Source: Haliclona indistincta
Taxonomy: Eukaryota > Porifera > Demospongiae > Haplosclerida > Chalinidae
NCBI GenBank assembly: GCA_964017065.1
Contig: OZ024786.1
Location: forward strand, 13,011,469-13,075,468
DNA length: 64,000 nt
Direction: 5' to 3'
Shown in pieces: positions 31,230 to 48,120 of this stretch. Below the pieces are notes generated by a model. The model did not search any database and had not been told where the DNA came from. It saw only the letters and a list, made by a program, of their open reading frames with translations. The translations under genes were made by a program, and so were the position numbers. Within the stretch, counting starts at the first letter, position 1, and each line of letters begins with the position of its first letter.

Positions 31230-31480
31230 GTGGATCGCATTGCTGACCTGATCCATGCTAGGCTCTCTGAAGAATAAGAAGATGAACAAACGTACGGGTC
31301 ACAACGTGAACTCTGGATTAGACTTTGTTTCAGTTGTTGTTAAAGGTCTCTTTGCCATCATATAAGAAGCCTCAGAAGGTTAGAATCACTTGCTACGTCT
31401 GCACAACGAAGATATGAGCGTGCCATACTCACTTCTGCCGAGACGCCATTATATTGAGTTTGTTGTACCAACATGCTTTC
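31230..31480. mobile_element. family-B fragment, inverted, without microsatellite
   Basis: CTCTCTGAAGAATAAGAAGA and TGAACAAACG near 31263-31293 is the inverse of the sequence that borders the pyrimidine stretches at 35386-35433 and 52927-53254. Here the stretch is only about 10 bases, so this copy shows the unexpanded state. GAGACGCCATTATA near 31440 resembles family A and C ends. Confidence 0.65.
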
Positions 31481-31699
31481 TTGACCGTTTTAATGGACTT
31501 ATTGTACTATCAGCATGTACGTACATCAGGTGACTAAAAATTAATACCATGAAAGTTTGAGGGAATGCACGATTGACATGTTTTGAGTCTAGTGTAGCTG
31601 GCTTTTTTTCATCCCAACCCTATAATATCAACCCATGATACCGCTTTGTACAATTCCCAATGGACGAATGTAACCTGCCATGTAAACCGTTATACTACT

Positions 31700-32035
31700 T
31701 TACTGTACCTGAGTTATGGATCTCAGCTATAATAATCTTTCCGTCAACCATTGTGTTCCAAATGTTTGTGTTGGGTGAGAAAGAGGTTTCAATTAAATCT
31801 GAGCTAAGTTGTGATCGAACAAATGCAGCTTTACCAATCAGAAGAACTGGAGGGAAGAAAACCACACAAAGACAATACCACAAGCACACAAACAAGTATC
31901 CATTTGCTCAACACAGCCTGGAGTCACTAATAAAGCCAGGATGCCTGAACAATGCACTACAATAATCCCAGTATGTTCATCAAATCACGCTCACACACCT
32001 CTGAATGTGTAATCTGCTGTCTCCAACTTCGCCAT
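31700..32035 (-). pseudogene. Rab11-like pseudogene, exons 1-2 only
   Basis: Minus-strand exon 1 near 32033-31998 reads MAKLETADYTFR before a GTGTGTG donor, parallel to MAKPEEEYDFLFK of the gene at 37.9 kb. Exon 2 (about 31842-31703), after the same TTCCCTCCAG acceptor, starts LLIG and ends MVDGKIIIAEIHNS. The P-loop GDSGVGKS is changed to GKAAFVRS and WDTAG to HNSG, so nucleotide binding is lost. The rest of the gene is absent downstream. Confidence 0.75.
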
Positions 32036-32084
32036 AGCTAGCACTAATGAACAGTTAATCTAGAGAAAAAATTAATAAGGCAAG

Positions 32085-32469
32085 GCAGGGTAACTTGGAA
32101 CACAGGGTAACTTGGTACATGGGATAACTTGGTACACGGGGTAACTTGGTACATGAGATAACTTGGAACACAAGGTAACTTGGAACACAAGGTAACTTGG
32201 TACACAGGGTAACTTATACACGGGGTAACTTGGAACACGGGGTAATTAACTTGGAACACGGGGTAATTAACTTGGAACACGGAGTAACCTGGTACAGTAC
32301 ATGGGGTAACTTGGAACACGGGGTAATTTGGTACACAGGGTAATTATAACTTGGAACACGAGGCAACTTGGTACATGAGGTAACTTGGAACACGGGGTAA
32401 CTTGGTACACAGGGTAACTTGGAACACGGGGTAACTTGAAACATGTGGTAACTTGGAACATAGGGCAAC
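32085..32469. repeat. ~17-19-bp minisatellite (GGTAACTTGGAACACGG)
   Basis: About twenty imperfect units alternating GTAACTTGGAACACGGG and GTAACTTGGTACACAGG. All six frames of such an array are open for stretches, which explains long apparent reading frames here; they are not genes. A remnant with the same words is at 33728-33768. Confidence 0.9.
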
Positions 32470-32473
32470 TTAA

Positions 32474-33137
32474 GGTGACGGGTAACAGTTGTGCCCACGC
32501 AAATCCCACCGCCCTCAATGCCCACGCAAATCATAGACTCTAACCGCGAACTGCCCCACATGCGTGGGAAATTCGCGGTTAGAGTCCGGGCTATGGTAGT
32601 GATCTGGGAAGCAGTTGTAAAACGGAGTGCCAAATTTTAGCCAGAATGTAAGCAAGTAATCGCTTTAACTAGGTTAATGCAGTTGTAAAATCGTAGGCGG
32701 AGGGCAGCAGACTATAAACGTGGCTGAGAGTTTGTTTGTTTGTAAGTTATGGGTTGAAATGTAGTGAAAAGGCTGTAAAATGGCGAGCGTTTCAAGACTA
32801 TTTTGCGTTTTACCCAGAGCCAGTCGCCCAGACGTCCAAGTTAATAGTCTACTGCCCTCCGGAGGATGCTAACCCATCAGTAGACGATGGACTCTGTAGC
32901 GACACTGTTACAGCGCGCGCGAAAAATGGCACCCCGTTTTGCAGTTTACTATCTCTCCAATTGTGCCTGCTGTCGCCGAGTTGCGTAGTACCCAGCGTTG
33001 AATATAGCTCAAGAGAGAAAGAACAGTGTTTAGCGTCTTCATTGATGGCCTTCACAGCGCTCTAGCGTGTTCATATTTTGCACAGTGCATAAAAACATTT
33101 TTGTGAATATTAATTAGGCGAACTGTTACCCGTCACC
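32474..33137. mobile_element. TTAA-flanked MITE (GGTGACGGGTAACAGTT ends)
   Basis: Perfect 17-bp terminal repeats GGTGACGGGTAACAGTT with TTAA at 32470-32473 and 33138-33141. It sits at the end of the minisatellite, whose unit also contains GGTAAC. TTAA targets occur in piggyBac and Kolobok; the ends do not decide between them. An inner hairpin GACTCTAACCGCGAA is at 32527-32590. The 109-codon frame inside has no recognised domain. Confidence 0.75.
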
Positions 33138-33141
33138 TTAA

Positions 33142-33725
33142 GGGTGGATTGCTCTAACATCAGGATTACAAATATTTTGGTTTCTACTGTTAGTTGAAGA
33201 CCTGCTCAGTCACACTGATCACCCAAGAAAGTCGCCATTCGTCTTGTGGGCGTAGCAAACTCCACCCAATGACGAAAAAGCACGTATCTTTCCTAGGCAT
33301 GCCACACCCACACAAAATGTCAGACATAAACTTTGGTACACAAGGAAAAAACGTACGTTTGGGATTTTGCAAAAAGGTTTCTGTCTGTAAGTTACAGAGG
33401 GGCGAATATTTAATGAGAAAACACGATTTCGGCAAAAATCCCCTACCAGCAAGAGCGATGGAAGAAGATACATCTCCTTTTGCCAGAGCACCAAAAAAAT
33501 GTCACCTGACGCCCTCCCGCCCTCCCCACAACCCACCCACCCACCCACCCCTATGCGGGTCTCTCGTGATTGCCGAGTACGAAATAATTTTGTTCCAAAT
33601 ACAGCAAGTGCTATTGGAGTGTGGGTACACCCATTTTCCTTGTAAAACGGGCAAGTAATAGCCAGGACACTGTAGATTATATTGTGCAAAGGGCAGCAAG
33701 AAAGAATAGTTCGGGTTTTCCTGGC
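33142..33725. other. no recognised gene; ACCC run
   Basis: Overlapping open frames of about 150 codons exist on both strands, but no known motif is visible. A (CCCA)n run lies at 33528-33552. It might be unique sequence belonging to the neighbouring ARMH1-like gene's upstream side. Confidence 0.3.
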
Positions 33726-34035
33726 TTAAAGGGGTAACCGGAACACGGGGTAACTTGGAACACAGCCGGTAACCGGCAAGTCCGCGATATTCTGTTCCAA
33801 GTTACTCGCGACCTAGCTACTTGGCCCGGCTAGCTACAGTGCGTGTAGAGTAATGTATATATATCATACCAACACAGTCAGTCTCGTCTCTGTAGGCCGC
33901 TCCCCAGTCCCCAGGCCTTTAGCCCTGGCCGCTGCCACTCCCCGACTGTACTGGCTGGGAGGTCGAGGCCGCGCCCGAGGGCAGGTTAAGGTTTTTCGGT
34001 TGACGTACATGGTAACGCAAGTTTCGTGGAGCAAA

Positions 34036-34383
34036 ATGGATGCCGTGGCGGGCACGCAGACACAGAACAGCGGCGCTACTACCACATTCCAGGAGGTGCG
34101 CCTCACACTGCATCGCTGGGACAAGGTACGAAAGACAAAGGGTTTTGAAAATACCCTTTTTGACGCTTTGACGCACTCGTATACAGCAGGCCCCGCGAGA
34201 CTACAGCGACTATATATGCATAGGTTTCTGTTTGTTACCTCAGGGCAGTAAAGCGGTCCGGGAGCAGATGCTATTGGATTTCATACGGCAGTGCTCAGAC
34301 ATGACTGGACCGCAGTTGGAGCAACAGTTCTGTGACTGCGCGAGTCTGTTCCTAGCCAGAGTCACCTCATGGATGAGAATAAC
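34036..34383 (+). CDS. ARMH1-like armadillo protein, first two exons
   Basis: Exon 1 at 34036-34125 starts at ATG and encodes 30 residues ending VRLTLHRWDK, with a GTACGA donor. Exon 2 at 34244-34383 follows a CCTCAG acceptor in phase 0 and encodes KAVREQMLLDFIRQC, MTGPQLEQQF, CASLFLARVTSWMRI, with a GTATGT donor. The pattern of a Trp-Asp start, a D-F-I helix, P-x-L-E-Q-x-F and A-S-L-F-L-x-R-x-T-x-W-x-R-I resembles the N-terminus of the armadillo-like helical protein ARMH1, as I remember the family. The rest of the gene is not evident. A 24-nt possible exon (34846-34869) lies between a good acceptor and donor, but its place is uncertain. The sequence upstream is GC-richer than its surroundings, as at a promoter. 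Confidence 0.6.
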
Positions 34384-34990
34384 GTATGTTATCAATAACT
34401 TGTCATGCTCCTGCTGATTGAGAGCATGCATACATCATTCCATTGTGCTCTAGACAATCTAGTGTGAATCATTCTATCTCTGTAGCTTAGTTCAGCTTTA
34501 GTATATAAATCATGACACACTGATTCTCCCTCCCATGCCTGGGCTTAGTGTGAATCTCATTATGTGTTCATGAATATCATTAGCATTGTTATTTGTGGTT
34601 TGGAGAGAGGATTATCAACTTTGCCTTGCTTACATCAACTTCTTTCTCAGCCTGTCTCTCTCTCCCTCCCTTACTCACTCACTCACTTCTTCCTCCTCTC
34701 TCGGTTATTTTGTTTGGTACTTGTCTTCGACTACAACTGCGAACAATCACTATCTTCATTACAGCTTCATCAAGGTAAGCTCTAGCTCTCATTTCTTCTA
34801 TCCATTATCTCTCATTTTCCTCAATCTTTTCATATTTTCCCGCAGGTCCAGTCAGTCATGAAATCTCAGGTATAGAAATCAGAAATCACTGGTAGAAATC
34901 GGAAATCACGAAAGAAATCTCCGGATATCTAGAAATCACTTCCGTATATTATCCACACACTAGATCCATTATTGTTTGCTCCGCCCTATT
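34384..34990. other. intron-like sequence with CTCAC runs
   Basis: Pyrimidine-rich stretch (CTCTC, TCACTCAC) at 34650-34710. Several acceptor- and donor-like sites occur (for example TTCATTACAG near 34763 and CCCGCAG near 34845). An AGAAATC direct repeat is at 34874-34940. No exon is certain. Confidence 0.35.
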
Positions 34991-35560
34991 GAGATAATTA
35001 TGCCACGCGGTAGTCGTGGCATATTTAGGGTTGGCACGAAAATAAGATGGCGGATACACCAGACTGAAAACGAGTTAATCGTGTATTGCTCTTCTCACGT
35101 AAAATCTCAAGGTATTTTAATCACCTGGTGTTCATGCTGATAGACAAGCGCTTGCAATGAGTCCATTAGGTCCGTCAAGAAAACATGTTGGTCCGCCAAA
35201 AAAACAATATGGCGTCTCGTCAGGAGGCAATTTACGGCACGCTCATATCTTCGCCGCACGGGCGTTTCAAGCGATTCTAACCGTCTGAGGCGTCTTAGAC
35301 GACTTTTTCGATGCCAAAGAGACCTTTAGTAACAGCAGAAACGAAGTCTAAGGTGGTAAACCAGAGTTCAGGTGATCACCCGTTTGTTCATCTTCTTCCT
35401 TCTTTCTTTCTTTTTTCTTATTCTTCAGAGAGTCTAGCACAGTAGTGAGCTAACCAAGCGCAACTAAACTTACACAGAAGTATGACCATCAGTGCACCTG
35501 ATATCTATTTAAGCCTAAAACACTAGCAGAAGCGAGTATTTCCAAGAAAACAGTCCATAA
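34991..35560. mobile_element. family-B hairpin-capped element
   Basis: It opens with the hairpin ATGCCACGCGGTAGTCGTGG CAT, then TTTAGGGTTGGCACGAAAAT and AAGATGGCGGATAC at about 35044. It runs to a short pyrimidine stretch (35386-35424) followed by TTATTCTTCAGAGAGTCTAG and CACAGTAGTGAGC. Layout parallels families A and C. A second copy, with a very long microsatellite, is at 52840-53420. Confidence 0.7.
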
Positions 35561-36360
35561 CATTTGTAGGAAGATGCGATCAGGGAATCAGAAATTATTG
35601 GTTGAAGGCAAGCTGAATATTTGAGGGCTGAAGCGTGTGCATATGATAGCCGCCCAGTCTCTCTGTGCAGTGTCATGGATTCTTGTTGTTGCAATGAACT
35701 AATTCAGTACTTTGTATTAAACTGTAAACGACTCGACTTGTATTTTACTTCCTTAGCTGATAAAGCCCACAGCACCACACACACAAGAGAGAGAGGGAGA
35801 GAGTCTTTGCATCATGAAGCACTTCACATTATGGAATCAACTAGATAATAATAATTATTTTAATTTTTTAAATAATTTTTGGCAAGTTTCTGTTTCTTTA
35901 CGTGATATAATAACAGTAAAATACTGAACATGCCTGCTATAAATCTGTTTGCTATCCTGGACTAGGGCGGGGTTACTCCACCTCTTTGACTTCATGGACG
36001 CTAGTTATTCACGCCCAGGCTCACACTGTACTGAGTCGTTTACAACTTTACGATCTTGTGCGTCATCAATGTTGTAGTTACACTCATAGCAAAGTCACCA
36101 GTCTTTGTCAGAAATGTTATAGATCTCTGCGGAAAGACAAGATAAAGCAAAGAGTAACAGCAGCACTGGATCAAAGATAGCTCAGACACTATTGGTTTCA
36201 AATTCAAATTTGTTCAATTAAAAATTAATCAATAGCATACATTGAATTCAGGCAGTGATCACTATAGACAGGTTCCACTTTGCTGTTTGGTCCCTAGCTA
36301 GCTGGCTGTTATAAGCCGGCAGTGACCACATACATACATTCATATTCATATATATATGTT
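35561..36360. other. no recognised gene
   Basis: Mixed sequence with an AT-rich patch at 35845-35890. A GAGAG run is near 35788. The missing last exon of the Rab11-type gene would be expected here or beyond on the minus strand, but I cannot find one with prenylation cysteines. Confidence 0.3.
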
Positions 36361-36369
36361 CATACATAC

Positions 36370-41820
<5,451 letters not shown>

Positions 41821-41880
41821 GATGGCGGTACGTGTGTGCACGTGATATCACGTGACAATTTAAATACAAGTTGGTAGTCT

Positions 41881-42638
41881 CAACAAAAAAGCGCGCTCGC
41901 GCGAGATTTAAATTTCAAACTTTAAAAACTAAAAATGGGTTGTACATGCATAGGAATGAAAAAACAATAAAAAGAACACACAAAAGAAACAATAAAAACA
42001 ACACTAAAGCAGTTCAGTTAAAGGATCGAGGTAAAAAATAAATTACCTCGATCCTAAAAAAGCAAAATTCAGTTACTATTTATAAACAAAGTAACAATAA
42101 AATCGTGCAGGTCAGTCACAAACACAGTTGTAATTCTTGAAACTCAGTCTAAAGAGAAGAGAAGTGTTCTGGTTGACATTGTTAGCCAGCTTGGCTACAG
42201 TTGGCTCCTAATTAGGTCAGTCATAGTCGCATGTTTGCAAGCTGCAGGAAAAAAACAAACATTAAAGTCAAATTGATCTAATTACTTTGACTTATTTTTA
42301 TGAAGTTCAATAGCTATACTTGATGTAAGGTTTGATCCTCAAACAAGAGTTCAATGGAACACATACGCTGTGCGCTATGCAATGTGCAGAAATTAATGTG
42401 AATGCTACTCCTCAGTAGTGACTTCAGTGTGAACTACTTTCAAAGAATAAATATTCAACACCAAGCTGTTGAGAGCTATTTCATGACAATCTTCGAGCAG
42501 TAAGGCAGTAAACAGCCGCGTATTTTGTACACACACACACACATAAATACACATACATATGGACATACATGTAGCCAAACGCTTAACCCTCCGGCGCCTA
42601 CGCGCCCATGCAAGGTAATTATGGCACGGTATATTGAG
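41881..42638. other. AT-rich intergenic sequence
   Basis: Contains a 20-bp hairpin GGATCGAGGTAA...TTACCTCGATCC at 42023-42056 that could be a terminator-like or MITE-like fold, a CA run at 42528-42542, and TTAACCCTCCGGCGCC near 42583, faintly like a piggyBac-type end. No gene. Confidence 0.4.
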
Positions 42639-45277
42639 TCAAATGATCTTAGAGCACTGGGCTATTATAGAACATACTTTTTCCTCCATCCTTGTTGCTA
42701 CATGTCTAGTAGTTGGTTGTGAGTCCTTGAGGATCACTATGAACTCTCTCAGCCTCTCCTTGGGGTCTCGATGAGAGAGAATATTACTACGACAATCATC
42801 GAGCACTCGGAATGCTCTTTCATCAGTAGGAATGCCCGTATCAGTGTGAACATGTCTCATTGTGCTGTCACTAATGAAAAAGGAAGAGTACAGCTTTGCC
42901 GCAATGCTTGACAGGCTAGTGCCCATGACAGAGTGGAGATCAACATAGCTTTCAGTCAGAAGTTTACTGATAGAAGCTCGCATTTGCTGACCAGATGCTA
43001 TACAAGAAGAGAAAAGTCACATTCATGCTATTATGCATGTACATTATTGCATTCATATACCATGTGTGGTTGAATCACGTATTTGGTGGTCATGGCTTGA
43101 TGTTACTGCTTCACCTGAAAAATAGTTTGGAAAAAATCATTGAACAAAGCTTGTGCAAAGTCATATGTACCTGGTCTGGCAGTGTGAGGAAGCCATGGTA
43201 GGTCAGCATTAGTAACAGTACCAGTGGTAGTCTCATTACGGCTACAGGTCAGCTGATAGCATTTCACGGGATCGGAACAGATTTTACACTTCTTTCTAAC
43301 AGTGCACTGAAGAGGGTGTTGAGAATTGTGAGGGCAATGTACGATACATGGATGTTCAATTGGGTTTTGGCATAGTCGACAAGGGAAGCCTACTTGCATA
43401 TTTGCAGAGTAATTGAGACGATGTGTAGCATGTTCGATGCTACCAAGGACAGTCTGACGGATATCAGGACACAGAGAGGCTGATCCAGAGTAACACACCT
43501 CTAGCCAGTAGGTGTGGTCGATAATAAGAAGAGCTCCACCGAAATCAACACAGGACAAACGAATGGCATATCGAAGCTGACGCTGCGATCGAGATAATGA
43601 AAACCTAGGCTTCTTATTTCGATTCAGAAGAGAGACAATGAAAGCAATGAAGAGACCTACTGGTGTAGGCTTGAGGTCCCACGTAAGAATCCAAGAATTT
43701 GCAGTCTTGACAAACAACTTCTTCTCACTTTCTGATAGACGAGACTGCTGAAGGACACAAGGCAGAAAGTAGCCTGTCTCACCTTTCTCTAATCGAACAG
43801 GAGAGGTAACAAGAAGATAAGACAGCAGCTTAACAAAGTGCTCTGCTGTAAAGATATTGGGTATAAACCCATCGGGAAGGCTATGGAGCAAATCTATTGT
43901 AAATATGCCTTTATCACGCAGCTGCTGAAGGGCGCCAGGTTTAAGTGAAATTCCGTACAAAGAAGCAGCATTGCCAAAGGTGACAGCAATGACTGTACTG
44001 AGCTTGCTTAGTACAGGCTGGAATGTGACAAAGACTATGTCAGGAAGGCATTCAGGGACGTAGAGGTACATTGACAATGAATTGAAATATTTTAGTGCCG
44101 CTTTAATCTCACTTGGTAGTAACGAAAGAAGTTTACCAGCTGCTATGCACTCTTCTAGTGTAAGAACATATCGATCGTTTTCCTCAGCAATGCGCGATAA
44201 CTCAATCTCAAGTAGAAACCAGCTCATTGGCACATTCACAACTAGCCTTGCCTCAGGCCTTCCCATTATAAGCTGCCTCAGACGGGATACCAGCTCTTCT
44301 CTTCCCTCTGTGGTGATTGCATTGACTGGAAAGATAATGTCTCCATTACTGGGATCACTGTCAATGCGAACATGCTCATATGGCGACAGCACTTCACGAA
44401 GCACCTGATTCTTCTGTTCAACAGACTCAGGGCACTCATCGTCTACCTGGTCTAGAAATGTGCCTACAAGGACGAAGTGTGGATTGCTTGGAGTCTTCTC
44501 AACTTGTTGCAAACTCGCAGTTCTCATCGAAGATTGTGAACGGAAAAAAGATGTTATCATGTCTAAGTTGGTCAACTGAAGTTCGCTAGGTAGGCAGGTA
44601 TGCTTGCCATGAATAACAAACTCAAAGACTGGCTTCTCGCTGAGCTGCTCACACAATCGATGAGTGATAATATTGATTGAATTGTGTTGAACAAACAATG
44701 GCAATATTTCTTGAAACTGAGGTTGGCCACCTGAATCGATAAGGTATATCCAGTGAGCGGAGAATAACTGATCAGATGCATTGGCAGAACGTAATAGAGA
44801 GAATAGATGTTCAGTTGTAGCAGATTGCTTAGATGCTGAAATTGATGTGTCATGCTCTACTTGTGGCTTAGCATCAGGTTTGTAGCCAATTATAGACTTA
44901 ATGCTTTCCAATACGGTTGCTTTCAAAGTACCAATCGTGCTGCTTTTTTGCTGTGTTAGTTCGACAAGTTTTTGGGTGTGTTCGATTGGGTTTTGCTGTG
45001 GATGCACATTAAGGTAAGCTATGCTATCAGCTAGAAGTTTCATCAGCTCTTGTGGTCCAACACGCTTCCAGTTGACTAACTCATTGGCTGCTATCCTACA
45101 TCCTGCCATTGATCGCACAGGACTAGTAGCCACTAGCGTGCTATGCCTCTCCCTAGCAGGAGGATTGCCAAGTACCAGGTCAGTGATACTAGATTTACCA
45201 CTGCCAGGTGCTCCATGGATGGTCAGTATAGTTGTTTCTACTTTAACCATCTTTTCTGGACTGAAGTTTCTCATCAT
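42639..45277 (-). CDS. Roc/COR-like GTPase protein, copy 2, two exons
   Basis: Exon 1 is 45277-43115 (721 codons) and ends at a consensus donor (CAG then GTGAAG). Exon 2 starts at 42986 after CTGGTCAG, in phase 0, and runs to a stop at 42639, giving about 836 residues. Motifs are as in copy 1: GAPGSGKSS (P-loop), DSGGQPQF, GTFLDQVD, the COR-like winged helix and the Cys/His tail. Exon 2 adds about 115 residues, predicted all-helical (SSIAAKLYSSFFISDSTM, AFRVLDDCRSNIL, PKERLREFIVILKDS), with the feel of a death-fold (CARD-like) adaptor domain; this is inferred from pattern only. Without splicing, exon 1 would stop three codons later. Copy 2 has a 20-residue insertion relative to copy 1 near residue 140. 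An upstream exon is possible (TCTTCACAG acceptor before the ATG). Confidence 0.8.
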
Positions 45278-46284
45278 TACTTGAGCTTTAAATCTATTAA
45301 AAGAATAACCTGTGAAGATGAATGAACAAAATTAATCATTATGAAGATATAAATAGCAGTAAGAGCTAAGGATGGAGTGTAAGTTATACAGGCTACTATT
45401 CTTAGGGAGGCACGGTAGTGACTCCCTATGTAGGGATGAACGAGAAAACAAGATGGCGGCTACATACAATGTATTAGCGTTCAAACGCTGATATTTCGCC
45501 TGGTGTTGAATTTTATACGTCTTTAGACACTTAGATCTGCTCTCTGGCGTTGCCCCATCTTACAGCAAGGAGATTGCTCGAAATTGTTACTAAAGTGACG
45601 ATCCTGGAAACGGTGAAAACCGAGTTTCGTCATCTTCGTTTTCTTCTTTCTTCTTTCTTTCTTCCACTCGCCTAGCTAGCGCCTTTACGCGAGCAGTGCC
45701 GAGACCAAAACATCCACGAACAGTCGTGAAATTCTCCTGGCATGTGCCTTTTGAGCTTTGTTTTTAGCGTAATGGCGATCTAAGTTCCGCGATTTCTCGA
45801 TCGTGATCCATTGTCAGCTTAGTGTTAGACGCCATTATTGTGATTGCGCAATACGCACGTGACCAAGCAATGGGTAGCGCACGTGACCAAGCAGCTAAAG
45901 TATCGCTGCGCTGTGTGGATCACTATCATGGAGAACACACACCCGGCATTTGTCTGGAGTCTTTGAAGAACGGTAAGCTCGTGTAGGATCGCCATTCTGC
46001 ACTTGCCAGATAATTATAACCACCGTATAGGTCTACAAACAAGTGTGGGCGGGGCTCGTATGCACTGCATGCATGCGTAGGCGACTATATAGGCAGACCT
46101 GATACATACAGCTTAACAATTTTAGCTACAAGTTTAAGAAAAGCCATCAACAACAGGAATACTAAGCTAATGGTGGAAACAAAGACTTCTCCGTACATGC
46201 ATGATATTGAACTGCACTTCACTAAAAAGAAAAAGGACACAAACAAGAAATTAAAAAGATTTCTATCGAAATCAAAAGGATGTA

Positions 46285-47143
46285 CAGTGCAAGACATCAT
46301 AAAGTTCCAAAATGTCAAAATATGTTTAAAGCTGATATCAATAGTGTAGATTGATAGGTAATACTATGGTTATCTTATTTTTCAGTTAGATAAGAATATT
46401 ATATAAGATAAAAGAGATAGAGGAATTAACGTACTGACCAATCAGATTGCAGCTCTTCCTTTGATCTGCCCCATTCGCATGTTCATTAATGAGGCAAGGT
46501 GATAATCGTGTGGCTAGTTTTGGATAACGTGTCTCTAGATTTGATTAGGAAATTTTTCAGGAAGACTAGGGAGGCTATGAAAGCTTACAGAGAGGGACTA
46601 ACACCAGATCCTGAAATGATCAAGGCACTCAAGACGTACAAAAGCCACCGTAGAATCTCCGTCGCTCAATAAATAGTCATTGTTATATAAATTTATATTT
46701 TTGTCTTTATAGAAATGTAGCACTTGTCTACCTCTGTCTTGTATTTAGGATTCATTAGTTTTGCTTCATTGGTTGCTGATGTAATTTCTGTTGCTTGTTC
46801 TTGGAGGATTTTCAGTGAGGATGATCAGGGATAGTTTATTGGAACTTTGGCTTTATAGAAAGTTACAAAGATGTGTACAGAAAGCACAAAATTGTTTGCA
46901 AGCGAATTTGGCAATGCACAATAGAAAAAAAATACAATTTTTGGAAATAATTAAAACTCATATGCATTACGTCACCAGAACGTCTGTTGCTATGGAAACG
47001 AATCACCAAAAAAAACTGCGAGTTGTTCAAAGCAAGAATGAGCTGCATGCCAAATTTGAAGTCTCTGCAATGCACAAATACGAAGATATAAAAGTTTTAA
47101 AACGAGTGGGTAGATAATTGGAAATTTATGATGTCTTGTAGTG
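46285..47143. mobile_element. TIR element inside A7
   Basis: CAGTGCAAGACATCATAAAG at the left and the inverse of CACTACAAGACATCATAAAT at the right. Family-A sequence (GGATGTAGGG...AAATCTACCACTGG) is cut exactly here. It carries a short protein-coding fragment (46508-46672). Confidence 0.7.
46508..46672 (+). pseudogene. C-terminal fragment of an unknown transposon protein
   Basis: Frame reads LIRKFFRKTREAMKAYREGL, then PEMIKALKTYKSHRRIS before a stop. This RKFFRK...YKSHRR pattern resembles C-termini of transposase-like proteins in invertebrate genomes (family not certain). No upstream part is found in the element. Confidence 0.4.
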
Positions 47144-47535
47144 ATGAAGAAATCTACCACTGGTTCACAATGTAAACCAACAAGGAACAAGCATAGAATG
47201 GTAACACGATTGACTTGCTAACAGACCATAGATCCCTATTATCAGTGGCTGTACATAAGATCAATATTTTGTCACAAGCTGAATTCTATTCAAAGTGTCA
47301 GTCAACAGTAATTGGCTGAACTAGCTATAGTCAGGCCACAGCAGCCACTGATGTAGGGATCTATGGTCTGTTAGCAAGTCAATCGTGTTACCATTCTATG
47401 CTTGTTCCTTGTTGGTTTACATTGTGAACCAGTGGTAGATTTCTTCATCAGTACATCCTTTTGATTTCAATAGAAATCTGTTTAATTAATTTTCTTTAGT
47501 ATTGAGCAGTACTGGTGTTATCATAGTATCATGAA

Positions 47536-48120
47536 TTATTATCATTGCCGATCGGCAATGATATGTAGGGATGACCTCGAATTAAGATGGCGGCTACTCA
47601 TGTGTGAAAATGAGTTTTCGCACATATCTCTACTGTTATACATTTCTACTGCATTTTAACTATCTCTGAGGGAATCTGAAGTGTAAGCGCTTGTAGGAAG
47701 TCCATGAAAGTCGCCGGGACTGTTTGCTCGATGACGAAAATCAAGATGGCGACTCTCAGGGAGCAAGTTGTAGATCTTCGCTGTTTTAGCGTTTCTCGAG
47801 AATCCAGACATCTAGGATTGATCAGACGATTGTTCTGAGCATGAAAATACCTTTGGCGAAGCTGGCAGACGTTTCTAAAGTGGTAAACTGAAATCGCCGC
47901 CCACGCGGATTGTTCATCTTCTTTCTTCTTCTTTCTTTCTTCTTTCAGTAAGCCTAGCGCTGTCCTGAGTGAACGAATCACTATCAAACCTGCACCATCG
48001 CATGTGGGGTAGTGCACTTAGTTCTTAGATAGGCATCAAACACTACCAGAAGCGAGTAATCCTTGAAAAACATGGTTTTTGGGCCGTTTTGGACTGAGAC
48101 GCCATTAAATAATTAACCCT
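47536..48120. mobile_element. family-C hairpin-capped element
   Basis: It opens with the hairpin CATTGCCGATCGGCAATG, then ATGTAGGGATGACCTCGAAT and TTAAGATGGCGGCTAC, a second box TCAAGATGGCGACTC near 47741, a pyrimidine stretch at 47927-47950 and CAGTAAGCCTAGCGCTG. It ends near GAGACGCCATTAAATAAT. The second copy at 60948-62110 has a MITE and a 190-bp TTCC run inserted. Confidence 0.75.

Larger units (their letters stand above)
45403..47510. mobile_element. family-A foldback (A7), one outer arm, with nested element
   Basis: Starts at the hairpin GGGAGGCACGGTAGTGACTC, with ACAAGATGGCGGCTAC near 45449 and a TTC stretch at 45642-45662. It continues to the core, is interrupted at 46285-47143, and resumes through the core palindrome to about 47510. 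The matching locus near 3560-3600 lacks it: CTACTATT precedes and TATTGAGC-like sequence follows, so a short target duplication (TATT) is possible. Confidence 0.8.

Noticed and set aside
32044..32633. 139-codon frame with repeated Pro-Cys-Ser-Lys-Leu
   Set aside because: Explained by the 17-19-bp minisatellite; no start context or other exon.
33194..33689. Overlapping frames of 154 and 156 codons on opposite strands
   Set aside because: No domain, no splice or codon signal, and each seems to be a shadow of the other.
42023..42056. Hairpin GGATCGAGGTAA / TTACCTCGATCC as a terminator
   Set aside because: Eukaryotic context; a simple inverted repeat in AT-rich DNA without other support.
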